Assembly: GCA_037382365.1 (NCBI GenBank) | Contig: JARRPZ010000027.1 | Location: forward strand, 1 to 44,528 | Direction: 5' to 3' | Length of the DNA: 44,528 nucleotides | Source: Lentisalinibacter sp037382365 | Lineage (GTDB): Bacteria > Pseudomonadota > Gammaproteobacteria > Steroidobacterales > Woeseiaceae | In this document: piece after piece, positions 33,076 through 41,818 of the stretch | Numbering within the stretch: position 1 is the first letter of the stretch | How the letters are laid out: every line of letters begins with the position of its first letter | Notes under the pieces: generated by a model | Databases searched by the model: none | The model's input: the letters and a program-made list of their open reading frames with translations, nothing else | What the model was told of the DNA's origin: nothing | Program-made: the position numbers and the translations under genes

Positions 33076-33510
33076 TCACTGGAAGATGAGATCGGCTTCG
33101 TCGCCCTCTCCACCAGGCCGGCCACCGGGGCCGTATGAGCGCAGAGAATACGGACTGCCGTTCTCGCCGGGGACCGAATAGACGTAAGGGTGGCCCCACG
33201 GATCGGCGGGGATATCCCGCGGCATGTAGGGCCCGTCCCAGCCGGGCGCGTCACTGCGACGGAGTTGCTCGAGCTCGTCCGGGTAGGCGCGCATGTCGAG
33301 CCGATAGGCGTCCAGCGCGGTCGACAGCATCTGCATCTGCGCCAACGCCGTCTTGCGTTCCGACGAGGAGACCTTCGAGAACATCGTCGGTGCCACGAGA
33401 GAGATCAACAGACCCATGATGACGATGACGATCAGAATCTCGATCAGAGTGAAGCCGGTCATGCGCCGCGTGTCGCCCCGCCTGTCCGTTCGGTCAAGCT
33501 TCGATACCAT
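33076..33510 (-). CDS. gspG: Major pseudopilin GspG
   Basis: A 144-residue pseudopilin, the main subunit of the pseudopilus. The peptidase site is TG^FTLIEILIVIVIMGLL with Glu at +5. The C-terminal half has the GspG hallmarks DGPYMPRDIPADPWGHPYVY and a Gly-rich calcium-site region ending in GDEADL. I chose ATG 33510, which gives a 19-residue basic leader; the ATG at 33462 would leave only three residues before cleavage. It is the first gene of the operon, whereas in Xanthomonas xps the G gene comes after F. Confidence 0.92.
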   Translation of the reverse strand: MVSKLDRTDRRGDTRRMTGFTLIEILIVIVIMGLLISLVAPTMFSKVSSSERKTALAQMQMLSTALDAYRLDMRAYPDELEQLRRSDAPGWDGPYMPRDIPADPWGHPYVYSVPGENGSPYSLRSYGPGGRPGGEGDEADLIFQ

Positions 33511-33537
33511 CTCGCAATCCGAAGTCAGAAGTGACCT

Positions 33538-33551
33538 TTCAGTATACTGAA
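33538..33551. promoter_or_regulatory. Perfect 14-bp palindrome upstream of gspG
   Basis: TTCAGTATACTGAA is a perfect inverted repeat 28 bases before the gspG ATG. It contains TATACT, a possible -10 box (33543-33548), but no convincing -35 is visible upstream. It could be a repressor site controlling the secretion operon. Confidence 0.4.
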
Positions 33552-33609
33552 CGGGCCCGGGCACCGCACCAGCCCGTACGCTTCGGACCGTGACAGGGCC
33601 TTCCGCGAT

Positions 33610-34563
33610 TCAGGCGGCGTCCGCACGCCGGCCGACCCCGGCGAGGAGGACGCCCGCCACGCTCAGTGCGCCGCCGAGCAGCGTCCCCAGGATGACGATG
33701 AGGGTCCGCTTCGGCCGCTCCCGTTCTTTCGGCGGCACGGCCGGGTCGACCACCTTGAATGCGAATTCCTCGTTGCCCCGGGCGAGCATGAGTTTCTGCA
33801 TCTCGGTCTGCAGGAGCTGGCCGATGGACTGCTGCATCGCGACCAGGCTCGTCCTCCCCATCTCGGCCTGCAGGTAGCTGACATTCGTCTGAGCTTCCTG
33901 CAGGGCCCGTTCGCGGAGCCGGTCATTGACCCGTCCGACGAGCGCCTCGGCCCACAGGGCAGCCGTATCGGGATCGTGCCACTCGATCGAGAGCGTGACG
34001 AGGCCGGTGCTCGAGTCCTCCTCGACGTCATACACGGATTTGTGGAAATAGCGGACGCCGTCTCTCAGATCCGGAGCATCGTCCGGATTCTCCACGACCC
34101 AGCGCTGCGCATTTTCGTCCCAGCGGTCGGCGAAGAAGACCGGCAGCAGATTGTAGTCGGCGATGAACTCGCGCGCGAAGTCCCGGGACCGAAGGACCGC
34201 GAGCGCCTCGACCCGCTGATCGCCGCGGCCGACATCCACCCCGGCGAGTGCCGCGAGTCCACCCAGTTGCCCGCCAACGACCGGACTCGACTGTTCGTCC
34301 GACGGCATCAGCAGCACCTCGGACCGGTAGATCTCCTCGGCGAGCAGGGCGTAGACGACCGAGGCCATCGCGAAGAGCAGGGTCACAACGACGATGGTCC
34401 CTTTCCTCGACCAGACGATGCGCCAGAGCTCCGGCAACGTGACACTGTCGCCCGAGGGATCCGCGAACAACGAACCGGGGGCGACATAGACGACGCCCTC
34501 CTCGGGCAGGCGGGCCGGCGGCGGGCGCCGCTCCCGATCGCTCTCGTCCGGTTGCTCGCTCAT
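33610..34563 (-). CDS. wzz: Wzz-like chain-length determinant (PCP family)
   Basis: A 317-residue inner-membrane co-polymerase that sets polysaccharide length. A Pro-rich cytoplasmic N-terminus is followed by a first membrane helix (about 56-74) and a long, largely helical periplasmic region. The Pro-rich DPAVPPKERERPKR segment comes before the second helix near the C-terminus. No Walker motifs or Tyr tail are present, so this is not a Wzc-type tyrosine kinase, and none is in the window. It follows the OPX gene by 13 bases. The PCP/OPX pair indicates Wzx/Wzy-dependent export. Confidence 0.88.
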   Translation of the reverse strand: MSEQPDESDRERRPPPARLPEEGVVYVAPGSLFADPSGDSVTLPELWRIVWSRKGTIVVVTLLFAMASVVYALLAEEIYRSEVLLMPSDEQSSPVVGGQLGGLAALAGVDVGRGDQRVEALAVLRSRDFAREFIADYNLLPVFFADRWDENAQRWVVENPDDAPDLRDGVRYFHKSVYDVEEDSSTGLVTLSIEWHDPDTAALWAEALVGRVNDRLRERALQEAQTNVSYLQAEMGRTSLVAMQQSIGQLLQTEMQKLMLARGNEEFAFKVVDPAVPPKERERPKRTLIVILGTLLGGALSVAGVLLAGVGRRADAA

Positions 34564-34576
34564 GGATACCGCCGCA

Positions 34577-37333
34577 CTAGAACGAGTTCACCGCGGCGGC
34601 GGCGATCGCCAGGTTGTAGACGATCTGGGTCGCGTTGGACCACAGGGTGATCGGCTTCACCTTGTCCGCATGCAGCGGGACGACGATCGTGTCGCCGGGC
34701 CGGATATCCACGCCGCGCGAGCGGGAGAAGAACCGGGAGCTGTTGCCGACGACCACTTCGCCGTTCGCCCGCACGACGTAAGTACGTTTCTCGTCCGCGC
34801 GCCGCGTCATGCCACCGCTGCGGTCGATGTAATCGTCCCGCCCCAGACCGGGATCATAAAGATGGGATGTCGTGTACTGGACCTCGCCCAGGACCGTCAC
34901 CTCCTGTGCCCGGACGGGGACCATGAGCCGGTCGCCGTCCCGGAGGACGATGTCGTAATTCGCATCGGCGACCACCGCATCCAGATCGATGACCAGACGT
35001 CCCACCGGCTCGGCACTGCGCAACTGTTCGAGCAACGACTGGCCCAGACTGACCGCCTCGGATTGCCCGGGGTCGGTGAGGGACATCGAGGCAAGATCGC
35101 TCTCGAGACGGTTTGCCAGCGTATCCAGTTGCTCCCGCTCCCGTTCCTTCAGCGCGTCGCGGGTGAATACGCTGCCCGCCGGGAACGCGAGGGTGGTCAG
35201 CCCGCCGGCCCGCTCGAGGACCGACGCGAGGGTCTCGCCCTGGCGTATCGGGTAACGGCCGGGGAACGCCACCTCGCCCATCACTTCCACGAACTCCTGG
35301 TCACGCCAGCGCGGGATCTCCTTGACATTGAGATAATCGAACGACTGCAGCCGCAGATCGGCATCGCCCGTGCCGGCCAGTGCCGCCTGCAGATCCACCT
35401 CGATGAGATCGGTCCTGCGCGCCTCGCCGTCGACCAGTTCGTAGCGTGTGAGTTCGGCCTCCCGCAGATACGCGGACTCGGCCAGTCCACCACCTGCGCG
35501 GATCAGGTCGGAGACACGCATGCCGCTCTCCAGGGGATATTCGCCCTCGGAATTGACCTGCCCGCCGATCCGCACCGAACGCATCGGCCGGCTCCTCGAA
35601 GAACGCAACGTCAGTTCCTCGATCAGCGGCACGACGATATGTTCCCGGCCGATCTCGAGATCGAATACGAACACCGTGTCCCGCGGTTCCAGGAAGACGT
35701 CGGCTGCTCCGCTCGGCCTGCGCCACGCCGCCTCGAGATCCGCCGAGACGACTTCCAGTTCGGCGTTCGGCACCCGCTCGCGCCGGATCAGCACGTAATT
35801 GAGATCGCTGCCCTCGCGCAGATCCCGGCTGCTCCTCAGGAGATCGGTGATCCGCAGTCCGTTGCGCCACTGGTACAGGCCGGGACGCTGCACATTCCCC
35901 ACGAGGTGGATGGAATCCTCCAACTGCCCCGTGTTCTCCGGGATCAGGATCGTGTCGCCGTCGGCGACTTTCCGTTGGCGACCCGAGTCCGTCGTCTGGT
36001 CGGCATCGAGCACCTGCAGGCCGCTGCCGGGGATCAGCCGTTCGATCTTCACGCCGGCCTCGTAGGCGGTCGGCTTCATGCCGCCGGCGAGCCCGATGAC
36101 GTCGGCCACGTTCGCGGCGCCCCGGTATTCGTAGATCGCCGGTCGCTTGGCCTCGCCCGCAATGGTGACGCGGGTCCCGACCGGTGGAACGAAGACGACG
36201 TCACCCGCCTGCAGGCGCACGTCGCCGCGGGTATCGCCGCGCAGCAACACGTCGTAGACGTCGAGGGTGCGGACGACACGCCCCGCCCGCTTCAGCTGGA
36301 TCCGTCGCAGCGTGCCCTGCTCGGCCACGCCTCCGCTGATGGCGAGGGCGCTCGTGATCGTGGACATCGGGCTCACCTCGTAGGCGCCCGGGGACTTCAC
36401 GTCGCCCACGACGAATACCTGCACCGAGCGCAGCTCACCGAGGGTCACACTCGCGCGGGTACCGATCATCTTCTCGGCCACCCGCTCGGCGATCATCTCC
36501 TGCACGGCCGCGTAGGTCATGCCCGCCAGGGTGACCGGTCCGAGTTCCGGGATGCGGACGACACCGTCCCGGTCTACCGGGAATTCGAACTCGCCGGTCT
36601 GGTTGCCGAACAACAGGACCCGGAGTGTGTCGCCGGGGCCCAAAACGTAATCGGCCGCCACCGGCATGGCGTCGCTGCGCCTGAGTCTCGACGGGTCCCG
36701 TTCGAACAGGTCGTAACCGAACGGCTGGAGTGCATCCACGCCCACCGGCTCGAGCGGAAGACGGGTCACGAAGACCCGGAGTTCCGCAAGTGCCGGTTCC
36801 GCGGCGACTCGCAGGGACGCCTGCTCTTCCGTCAGTCCGGCGAGGCTGATCTCGTCGAAACCCGGCAGAGCCAACCGCCCGAGGGCATCGAGCTGATACG
36901 GGTTACGCCCCAGCAGCCGCTCCCGCAGCGTGTCCAGAATCTCCTGGTCCTGTGCTGACAGGCGCTCACGCCGATCTTCTATCTCCCGCGATTCGAGTTC
37001 CAGGACGAGTGTATCCCCTGCTTCGAATACGGGGGGCCCCTCGGGCTCCTCCTCCTGCTCCTCGCCCGGCACCTGCTCCATCAGGAGTTCGGGCGGCAGT
37101 TCCTCCTGCGACCAGGGTTGCTCCCGGCCGGCGCTCGATCGCTGGAGATTGCGGATCTGTTCGAGTGCCGCCTGGCGCTGGGACGGCGGCAACTGGTTCA
37201 GCATGCGCTGCTGTTCCGGCGTCAGAGAAATCGACTGGGCGTCGAGCGCCGGCGCCGACAGCAGGAGGACGGCGAACGCCAGCACCATTGCAATGACACC
37301 CGCAAGAGGTCGGCTCAGATAACCCACGCTCAC
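34577..37333 (-). CDS. Large outer-membrane polysaccharide export (OPX) protein with six SLBB repeats
   Basis: A 918-residue exported protein. The signal peptide ends near residue 32 without a lipobox Cys. An acidic linker follows (EEQEEEPEG, about 91-99). The polysaccharide-export domain begins at YVLGPGDTLRV (229-239). I count six SLBB-type repeats, each starting with a [VI]xGxVxxPGxY-like strand, from about residue 305 to the C-terminus. Classical Wza has about 380 residues and is lipidated. The GTG start at 37333 overlaps the stop of the wzi-like gene by four bases. It would form the periplasmic conduit for the polysaccharide together with the Wzz-like protein downstream. Confidence 0.9.
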   Translation of the reverse strand: MSVGYLSRPLAGVIAMVLAFAVLLLSAPALDAQSISLTPEQQRMLNQLPPSQRQAALEQIRNLQRSSAGREQPWSQEELPPELLMEQVPGEEQEEEPEGPPVFEAGDTLVLELESREIEDRRERLSAQDQEILDTLRERLLGRNPYQLDALGRLALPGFDEISLAGLTEEQASLRVAAEPALAELRVFVTRLPLEPVGVDALQPFGYDLFERDPSRLRRSDAMPVAADYVLGPGDTLRVLLFGNQTGEFEFPVDRDGVVRIPELGPVTLAGMTYAAVQEMIAERVAEKMIGTRASVTLGELRSVQVFVVGDVKSPGAYEVSPMSTITSALAISGGVAEQGTLRRIQLKRAGRVVRTLDVYDVLLRGDTRGDVRLQAGDVVFVPPVGTRVTIAGEAKRPAIYEYRGAANVADVIGLAGGMKPTAYEAGVKIERLIPGSGLQVLDADQTTDSGRQRKVADGDTILIPENTGQLEDSIHLVGNVQRPGLYQWRNGLRITDLLRSSRDLREGSDLNYVLIRRERVPNAELEVVSADLEAAWRRPSGAADVFLEPRDTVFVFDLEIGREHIVVPLIEELTLRSSRSRPMRSVRIGGQVNSEGEYPLESGMRVSDLIRAGGGLAESAYLREAELTRYELVDGEARRTDLIEVDLQAALAGTGDADLRLQSFDYLNVKEIPRWRDQEFVEVMGEVAFPGRYPIRQGETLASVLERAGGLTTLAFPAGSVFTRDALKEREREQLDTLANRLESDLASMSLTDPGQSEAVSLGQSLLEQLRSAEPVGRLVIDLDAVVADANYDIVLRDGDRLMVPVRAQEVTVLGEVQYTTSHLYDPGLGRDDYIDRSGGMTRRADEKRTYVVRANGEVVVGNSSRFFSRSRGVDIRPGDTIVVPLHADKVKPITLWSNATQIVYNLAIAAAAVNSF

Positions 37334-38871
37334 CCGAATTCCCGTGTCAGTCTGATAAACAACCGAACATCGCTCGAGTCCGTCGCCGCGATCCTGTCAT
37401 CGAGCTGCTGGTAGCCGACACCGAGGTCGAGCTTGCCGAACCGCATGTCCCGGCTGTGAGTAACGCTCACGTCCAGCAGATCCTTCGGTGTGGGCGTTAC
37501 GGTATTGGCCTCATCCGGCGGACCGCCCCTGTTCAGCTCGGAGAATCTTGCAGTCACGTGCCACTTGCCAAAGCGATCGTGGCGGGCCAGCAGACCGACC
37601 GTCACGGTACGAGCATCGTTGTCCGTCGAATAACCTATAACCCGGCCCCGATAGCGGTAACCGGTCGGATAAGAGCCATTATTGTAGGCGCAATTGAATC
37701 GCTTCGTACTCTCGTGGAACTGACAGGTCGTGTCCGCGAATTCCACATAGCCATGCCAGTCGGAGTCCAGTCCCTCACTGCGGCCCCAGAACTCCACACC
37801 GGCCATGCCCATGTAGCGACTGGGGAAACCACCGGCTTCGTCCTCGCCGATCAGCTGACCGTACAGCGCGTAGGGCAGATCCCCGATCGGCGACAGCCAG
37901 CGTGCATCGAAACCGGCCAACTGGTTGGCCTCGTCGACGCCTTCATTGCCCTCCACATTCGTATCGCCGATCAGCACCTTCCAGAACGCGTCGCAATCGC
38001 AGTTCCTGCCCGAACCGCACCACTGCGCCGTCCGCAGCAGACCGATCTCCAGCGACTGCAGCGGACGGAAGTTGATGCGCCAACCAAACAGGCGTGCATT
38101 CGGCACCGCCCGGTCGTCCTCGAGCTGCCCCCAGATGACGCTCATGGACCAGGGCCCGATCCAGGACAGCCAGCGCGTTTCGAAGGGCGTGGAGAAGTTC
38201 CGCTCCAGCACGAAAGCCGGCACCGGCCGGGCGTTGCTGGAGAGGATCAGGCTGCCGCCCCACCCGGGGCCCCACCAGCGATCGACCGCCGCGGCACCGA
38301 TCATCCAGTTGCCGAGCGCGACGGCGGCATAGGAGCCGTCCATGCGGAATTCCTGGTCGTCGACGGGATCGTCGACGTAGCCGGCACGGAGCTTCAGTGC
38401 GAAGCGGTCACCCGTCCAGTCCGTGGATACGAAGGCTTCCTGTTCCCCGCGCGGCACGTCCTCGAAACCACGGATCAGCAGGGGTTCCTCCGCGAAACTG
38501 ATCTCGCCCTCGGTGCGCCAGACACCGGTGCGGGTCTCGTCGCGGGTCATCTCGCGCAGCCGGGTCAGCGCAGACATGGCAGGCGCGGACAGCGACGGCT
38601 CCTCGCTGTATCGATTGACGTCCTCGGCCACGTCGCCCATGGACAGGGGCCAGCTGGAGATGGGACTGGTGATCACCCCGTCATCGGCGAGCCGCTGGAT
38701 ATCGGCCTTCAGCCAGGGGTCACCCGGGACGATCCAGGGCTCGCCGGCCGCAAGCGCAGGCAGCATCATTGATGACAGCATGGTCGTAGCGGCGATCGTC
38801 GTCACGCGCAGCCGGAATCGCTGCCCACGGGTCGCCCCGTGGCCACGTCCATGTCCGTGGAGAATCCGCAC
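37330..38871 (-). CDS. Wzi-family capsule assembly outer-membrane protein
   Basis: A 513-residue beta-barrel of the capsule assembly Wzi family. The mature start GEPWIVPGDPWLKADIQRL is followed by alternating amphipathic strands and an aromatic C-terminal Phe-Gly end. Wzi binds capsule at the cell surface or aids its assembly. A promoter at 38904-38932 places the transcript start near 38896, so longer upstream frames are excluded. I use GTG 38871, which gives a long basic signal peptide; a GTG at 38805 gives a shorter, more usual one. It is first in the wzi-opx-wzz operon. Confidence 0.86.
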   Translation of the reverse strand: MRILHGHGRGHGATRGQRFRLRVTTIAATTMLSSMMLPALAAGEPWIVPGDPWLKADIQRLADDGVITSPISSWPLSMGDVAEDVNRYSEEPSLSAPAMSALTRLREMTRDETRTGVWRTEGEISFAEEPLLIRGFEDVPRGEQEAFVSTDWTGDRFALKLRAGYVDDPVDDQEFRMDGSYAAVALGNWMIGAAAVDRWWGPGWGGSLILSSNARPVPAFVLERNFSTPFETRWLSWIGPWSMSVIWGQLEDDRAVPNARLFGWRINFRPLQSLEIGLLRTAQWCGSGRNCDCDAFWKVLIGDTNVEGNEGVDEANQLAGFDARWLSPIGDLPYALYGQLIGEDEAGGFPSRYMGMAGVEFWGRSEGLDSDWHGYVEFADTTCQFHESTKRFNCAYNNGSYPTGYRYRGRVIGYSTDNDARTVTVGLLARHDRFGKWHVTARFSELNRGGPPDEANTVTPTPKDLLDVSVTHSRDMRFGKLDLGVGYQQLDDRIAATDSSDVRLFIRLTREFG

Positions 38872-38903
38872 AGAATAATGCCGCCCAAGCCCCGAAAAAC
38901 GAA

Positions 38904-38932
38904 ATTCTAGAGAGCCGGACGGGTGGTCGCAA
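38904..38932 (-). promoter_or_regulatory. Sigma70 promoter of the wzi-opx-wzz operon
   Basis: On the minus strand TTGCGA (38927-38932) and TAGAAT (38904-38909) are spaced by exactly 17 bases. The start site would be near 38896, about 25 bases before GTG 38871. This is among the best promoter matches in the window. Confidence 0.65.
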
Positions 38933-39070
38933 CTTGTGTCATCAGCGACCGCCGGAACGATCACGCCACAGCGCCCTCAGGCCCGGCCGATTTGTGGGAA
39001 GACCGGGTCTCGAGCAGCGGCGGATCGGGCCGGGGTCAGGCCGAAATCGGATCGCGATCGGCTCAAATTC

Positions 39071-39092
39071 GGGCCGGAAGGCCCTCCTGCGA
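39071..39092. repeat. REP-like palindrome half-element after pgi
   Basis: The hairpin GGGCC-GGAA-GGCCC (39071-39084), followed by TCCTGC, matches one half of the paired element at 2173-2223. It begins nine bases after the pgi stop. The adjoining 38990-39070 is GC-rich with degenerate related pieces and no gene. Confidence 0.65.
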
Positions 39093-39100
39093 AGAATCGG

Positions 39101-40765
39101 TCAACGCAATCGCTTCACGCGCTCCAGCAAGTTCCGGGTCGAGCCGTTCCCCCCCTCGTAATCCGGTGGACTGCCCACCGCCGGCACCAGCCCGGTCGCG
39201 AGCTTCTTGCCGAGCTCGACGCCCCACTGGTCGAAGGCATTGATGCCCCAGACCACGCTCTCGACGAATACCTTGTGCTCGTAAAGCGCCACCAGCTGGC
39301 CGAGGGCCGCCGGGGTAAGCGCCTCGAACAGGATCACGTTGCTCGGTCGGTTGCCGGGGTGGACCTTGTGCGGCACCAGCGCCTCGATCTCGTCAGCGGC
39401 GAGGCCTTTCCTCTCCAGCTCAGTTCGCACGGCCTCCTCGGACTGACCTTCCATCAGCGCCTCGGCCTGAGCGAGGCAATTGGCGATCGCGAGATCCTGC
39501 TGTTCCTGGCTCGCGCCCGACGACCGTACGGGCAAAAGGAAATCCACCGGTATGAACCGGGTGCCCTGGTGCAGGAGCTGATAGAAGGAATGCTGGGCGT
39601 TCGACCCGGCTTCGCCCCAGATCACCATGCCTGTCTCGGTTCGTACCGCCTCGCCGTCGATCCGGGTCCGCTTGCCGTTCGATTCCATCTGGAGTTGCTG
39701 CAGGAATGCGGGGAAGCGCTCCAGCCGATTGTCGTAAGGCAGGATGGCCTGCGAGTCGGCATCGAAGAAATTGTCGTACCACACGGCCAGCAGCGCCAGG
39801 ATCACCGGCATGTTCTCTCCGAGCGGCGCCTCGCAGAAGTGGCGGTCCATCTCGTGCCCGCCGGCCAGCAGTTCCCGGAAATCGTCCATGCCGATGGAAA
39901 GCGCGATGGAGAGCCCGACGGCGGACCAGAGGGAGTAGCGCCCGCCGACCCAGTCCCAGAACGCGAACCGGTAATCCGGGTGGATGCCGAATTCGTCCAT
40001 CGCGGCGTGATTCGTGCTGGCAGCGGCGAAATGGTCCGGGACGGCCTCCTCGCCCAGCCGCTCCGCCACCCAGCGCCGTGCGGCACGGGCGTTGGTCACG
40101 GTCTCGAGGGTGGTGAATGTCTTCGAACAGATCACGAACAGGGTCGCCGCCGGGTCCAGCTCTTCCTCCAGGTCCGCGAGCTGCGTGCCGTCGATGTTCG
40201 AGACGCAGTGGAGCCGGATGTGCCGGACCCGATGATGACGGAGCGCCCCCGCTGCCATGACGATGCCGAGATCCGAACCCCCGATACCGATGTTCACGAC
40301 ATCGGTGAACCGCTTGCCATTGCTGCCGCGGATACCGCCACTTTGGACGCCCTCGACGAAGGCGGCCATCTGCTCCAGTACCGCGTGGACGGCGTGGCTC
40401 ACGTCCTGCTCGCCATCCCGGAAGCCGGCATCCGCCGGCGCACGCAGGGCGGCATGCAGCACCGCACGATCCTCGGTGCGGTTGATGTGCTGGCCCGCGA
40501 ACATGGCATTACGAAGCTTCGGCACACCCGCTTCGTACGCGAGCTCGGCGAGGAGTTCCATCGTCTCCGCCGTGACCAGGTTCTTGGAGTAGTCGAGGAA
40601 GAGGTCCCCGGCCTCCACCGAGAAGCGTGTCGCGCGGTTTTCGTCCGCGGCGAAGAGCTCGGCGAGACCGGTTTCACCGAATACGGCGCTGCAGTGTTCC
40701 TTCAGACGGCGCCAGGCCGGCAGGTCGACGGGATAACGAGTGGAGAGCTGCCTCGGGTCCGACAT
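39101..40765 (-). CDS. pgi: Glucose-6-phosphate isomerase
   Basis: Interconverts glucose-6-phosphate and fructose-6-phosphate, supplying hexose phosphates for mannose and glucose nucleotides. The 554-residue protein has the two family signatures (a variant of the VIWGEAGSNAQHSFYQLLHQ region and the FDQWGVELGKKLA end), an active-site IGIGGSDLG segment, and the normal length. The ATG at 40765 is six bases after the gae stop. It forms tviB-gae-pgi, so a central metabolic gene sits within a capsule-precursor operon. This may be the only pgi of the cell. Confidence 0.96.
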   Translation of the reverse strand: MSDPRQLSTRYPVDLPAWRRLKEHCSAVFGETGLAELFAADENRATRFSVEAGDLFLDYSKNLVTAETMELLAELAYEAGVPKLRNAMFAGQHINRTEDRAVLHAALRAPADAGFRDGEQDVSHAVHAVLEQMAAFVEGVQSGGIRGSNGKRFTDVVNIGIGGSDLGIVMAAGALRHHRVRHIRLHCVSNIDGTQLADLEEELDPAATLFVICSKTFTTLETVTNARAARRWVAERLGEEAVPDHFAAASTNHAAMDEFGIHPDYRFAFWDWVGGRYSLWSAVGLSIALSIGMDDFRELLAGGHEMDRHFCEAPLGENMPVILALLAVWYDNFFDADSQAILPYDNRLERFPAFLQQLQMESNGKRTRIDGEAVRTETGMVIWGEAGSNAQHSFYQLLHQGTRFIPVDFLLPVRSSGASQEQQDLAIANCLAQAEALMEGQSEEAVRTELERKGLAADEIEALVPHKVHPGNRPSNVILFEALTPAALGQLVALYEHKVFVESVVWGINAFDQWGVELGKKLATGLVPAVGSPPDYEGGNGSTRNLLERVKRLR

Positions 40766-40771
40766 CGGTCC

Positions 40772-41806
40772 TCAGGAGGCGGCGCGCTTCGCCGGCAGAT
40801 CCACGTCGTAGAAATCCAGATACCAGTCGACGAAGCGACGCACCCCCTCCTCGACCGTGGTATTCGGCTTGTAGTCCACGTCGGCGATGAGATCATCGAC
40901 GTCCGCCCAGGTGTCGGGAACGTCGCCGGGCTGGAGCGGCAGCAGGTTCTTCTCTGCCTTGCGGCCGACGCATTGCTCTATCACCTGGATGTAGCGCATG
41001 AGTTCGACCGGCTGGCTGTTACCAATATTGTAGATGCGATAAGGCGCACGGCTGGTGCCCGGATCCGGATTCGCCGGGTCCCACTCCGTATTCGGCCGCG
41101 CGGTGTGATCCAGGGTCCGGACCACCCCCTCGACGATATCGTCGATATAGGTGAAGTCACGGCGGTGGTTGCCGTAATTGAAGACGTCGATGGGCTCACC
41201 CTCGATGATGTTCTTCGTGAACATGAACAGCGCCATGTCCGGACGTCCGAACGGACCATACACGGTAAAGAAGCGAAGTCCGGTGGTCGGCAGGCTGTAG
41301 AGGTTCGAGTAGGTATGCGCCATCAGTTCGTTGGCCTTCTTGGTGGCACCGTACAGTGCCAGCGGATGGTCCACGTTGTGATGGATGGAGAACGGCATCT
41401 CGGTGTTCGCACCATAGACCGAACTGGACGATGCGTAGACCAGGTGCTCCACGCCGTTGTGCCGGCAACCCTCCAGCACGTGCAGGGTACCGACGATGTT
41501 CGAGTCGATGTAGGAGTGCGGATTCTCCAGCGAGTAGCGCACGCCGGCCTGGGCTGCCAGGTGGACCACCCGGTCGAAGCCTCCTTCCGCGAAGAGCGTC
41601 TCCATGCCGGGACGGTCCTCGAGATCCAGCTTCACGAAGCGGAAACCCTCGCGACCCTCGAGGTTGGCGAGACGGGCCAGCTTCAGATTGACGTCGTAAT
41701 AGTCGTTGAGATTGTCGAGTCCGACCACCTCGTCGCCACGGTCGAGCAGGTATTTGGCGGTGAAATAACCGATGAATCCGGCGGCACCGGTGACGAGTAC
41801 TTTCAT
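40772..41806 (-). CDS. UDP-glucuronate 4-epimerase
   Basis: A 344-residue extended short-chain dehydrogenase that interconverts UDP-GlcA and UDP-GalA. The NAD-binding TGAAGFIG is at residues 6-13, the LNDYYDVNLK stretch typical of glucuronate epimerases at 33-42, and the catalytic Tyr152-x3-Lys156 in LYGATKK. Several proteins of this type are annotated as generic NAD-dependent epimerases, but the DYYDxxLK motif and length favour this activity. It takes UDP-GlcA from Ugd. It lies 12 bases after tviB and six before pgi. Confidence 0.88.
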   Translation of the reverse strand: MKVLVTGAAGFIGYFTAKYLLDRGDEVVGLDNLNDYYDVNLKLARLANLEGREGFRFVKLDLEDRPGMETLFAEGGFDRVVHLAAQAGVRYSLENPHSYIDSNIVGTLHVLEGCRHNGVEHLVYASSSSVYGANTEMPFSIHHNVDHPLALYGATKKANELMAHTYSNLYSLPTTGLRFFTVYGPFGRPDMALFMFTKNIIEGEPIDVFNYGNHRRDFTYIDDIVEGVVRTLDHTARPNTEWDPANPDPGTSRAPYRIYNIGNSQPVELMRYIQVIEQCVGRKAEKNLLPLQPGDVPDTWADVDDLIADVDYKPNTTVEEGVRRFVDWYLDFYDVDLPAKRAAS

Positions 41807-41818
41807 GTGATTACCTGC

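Noticed and set aside
34562..36958. A 798-codon plus-strand open frame opposite the OPX gene
   Set aside because: No motifs; the minus-strand SLBB repeats explain the conservation of the frame.
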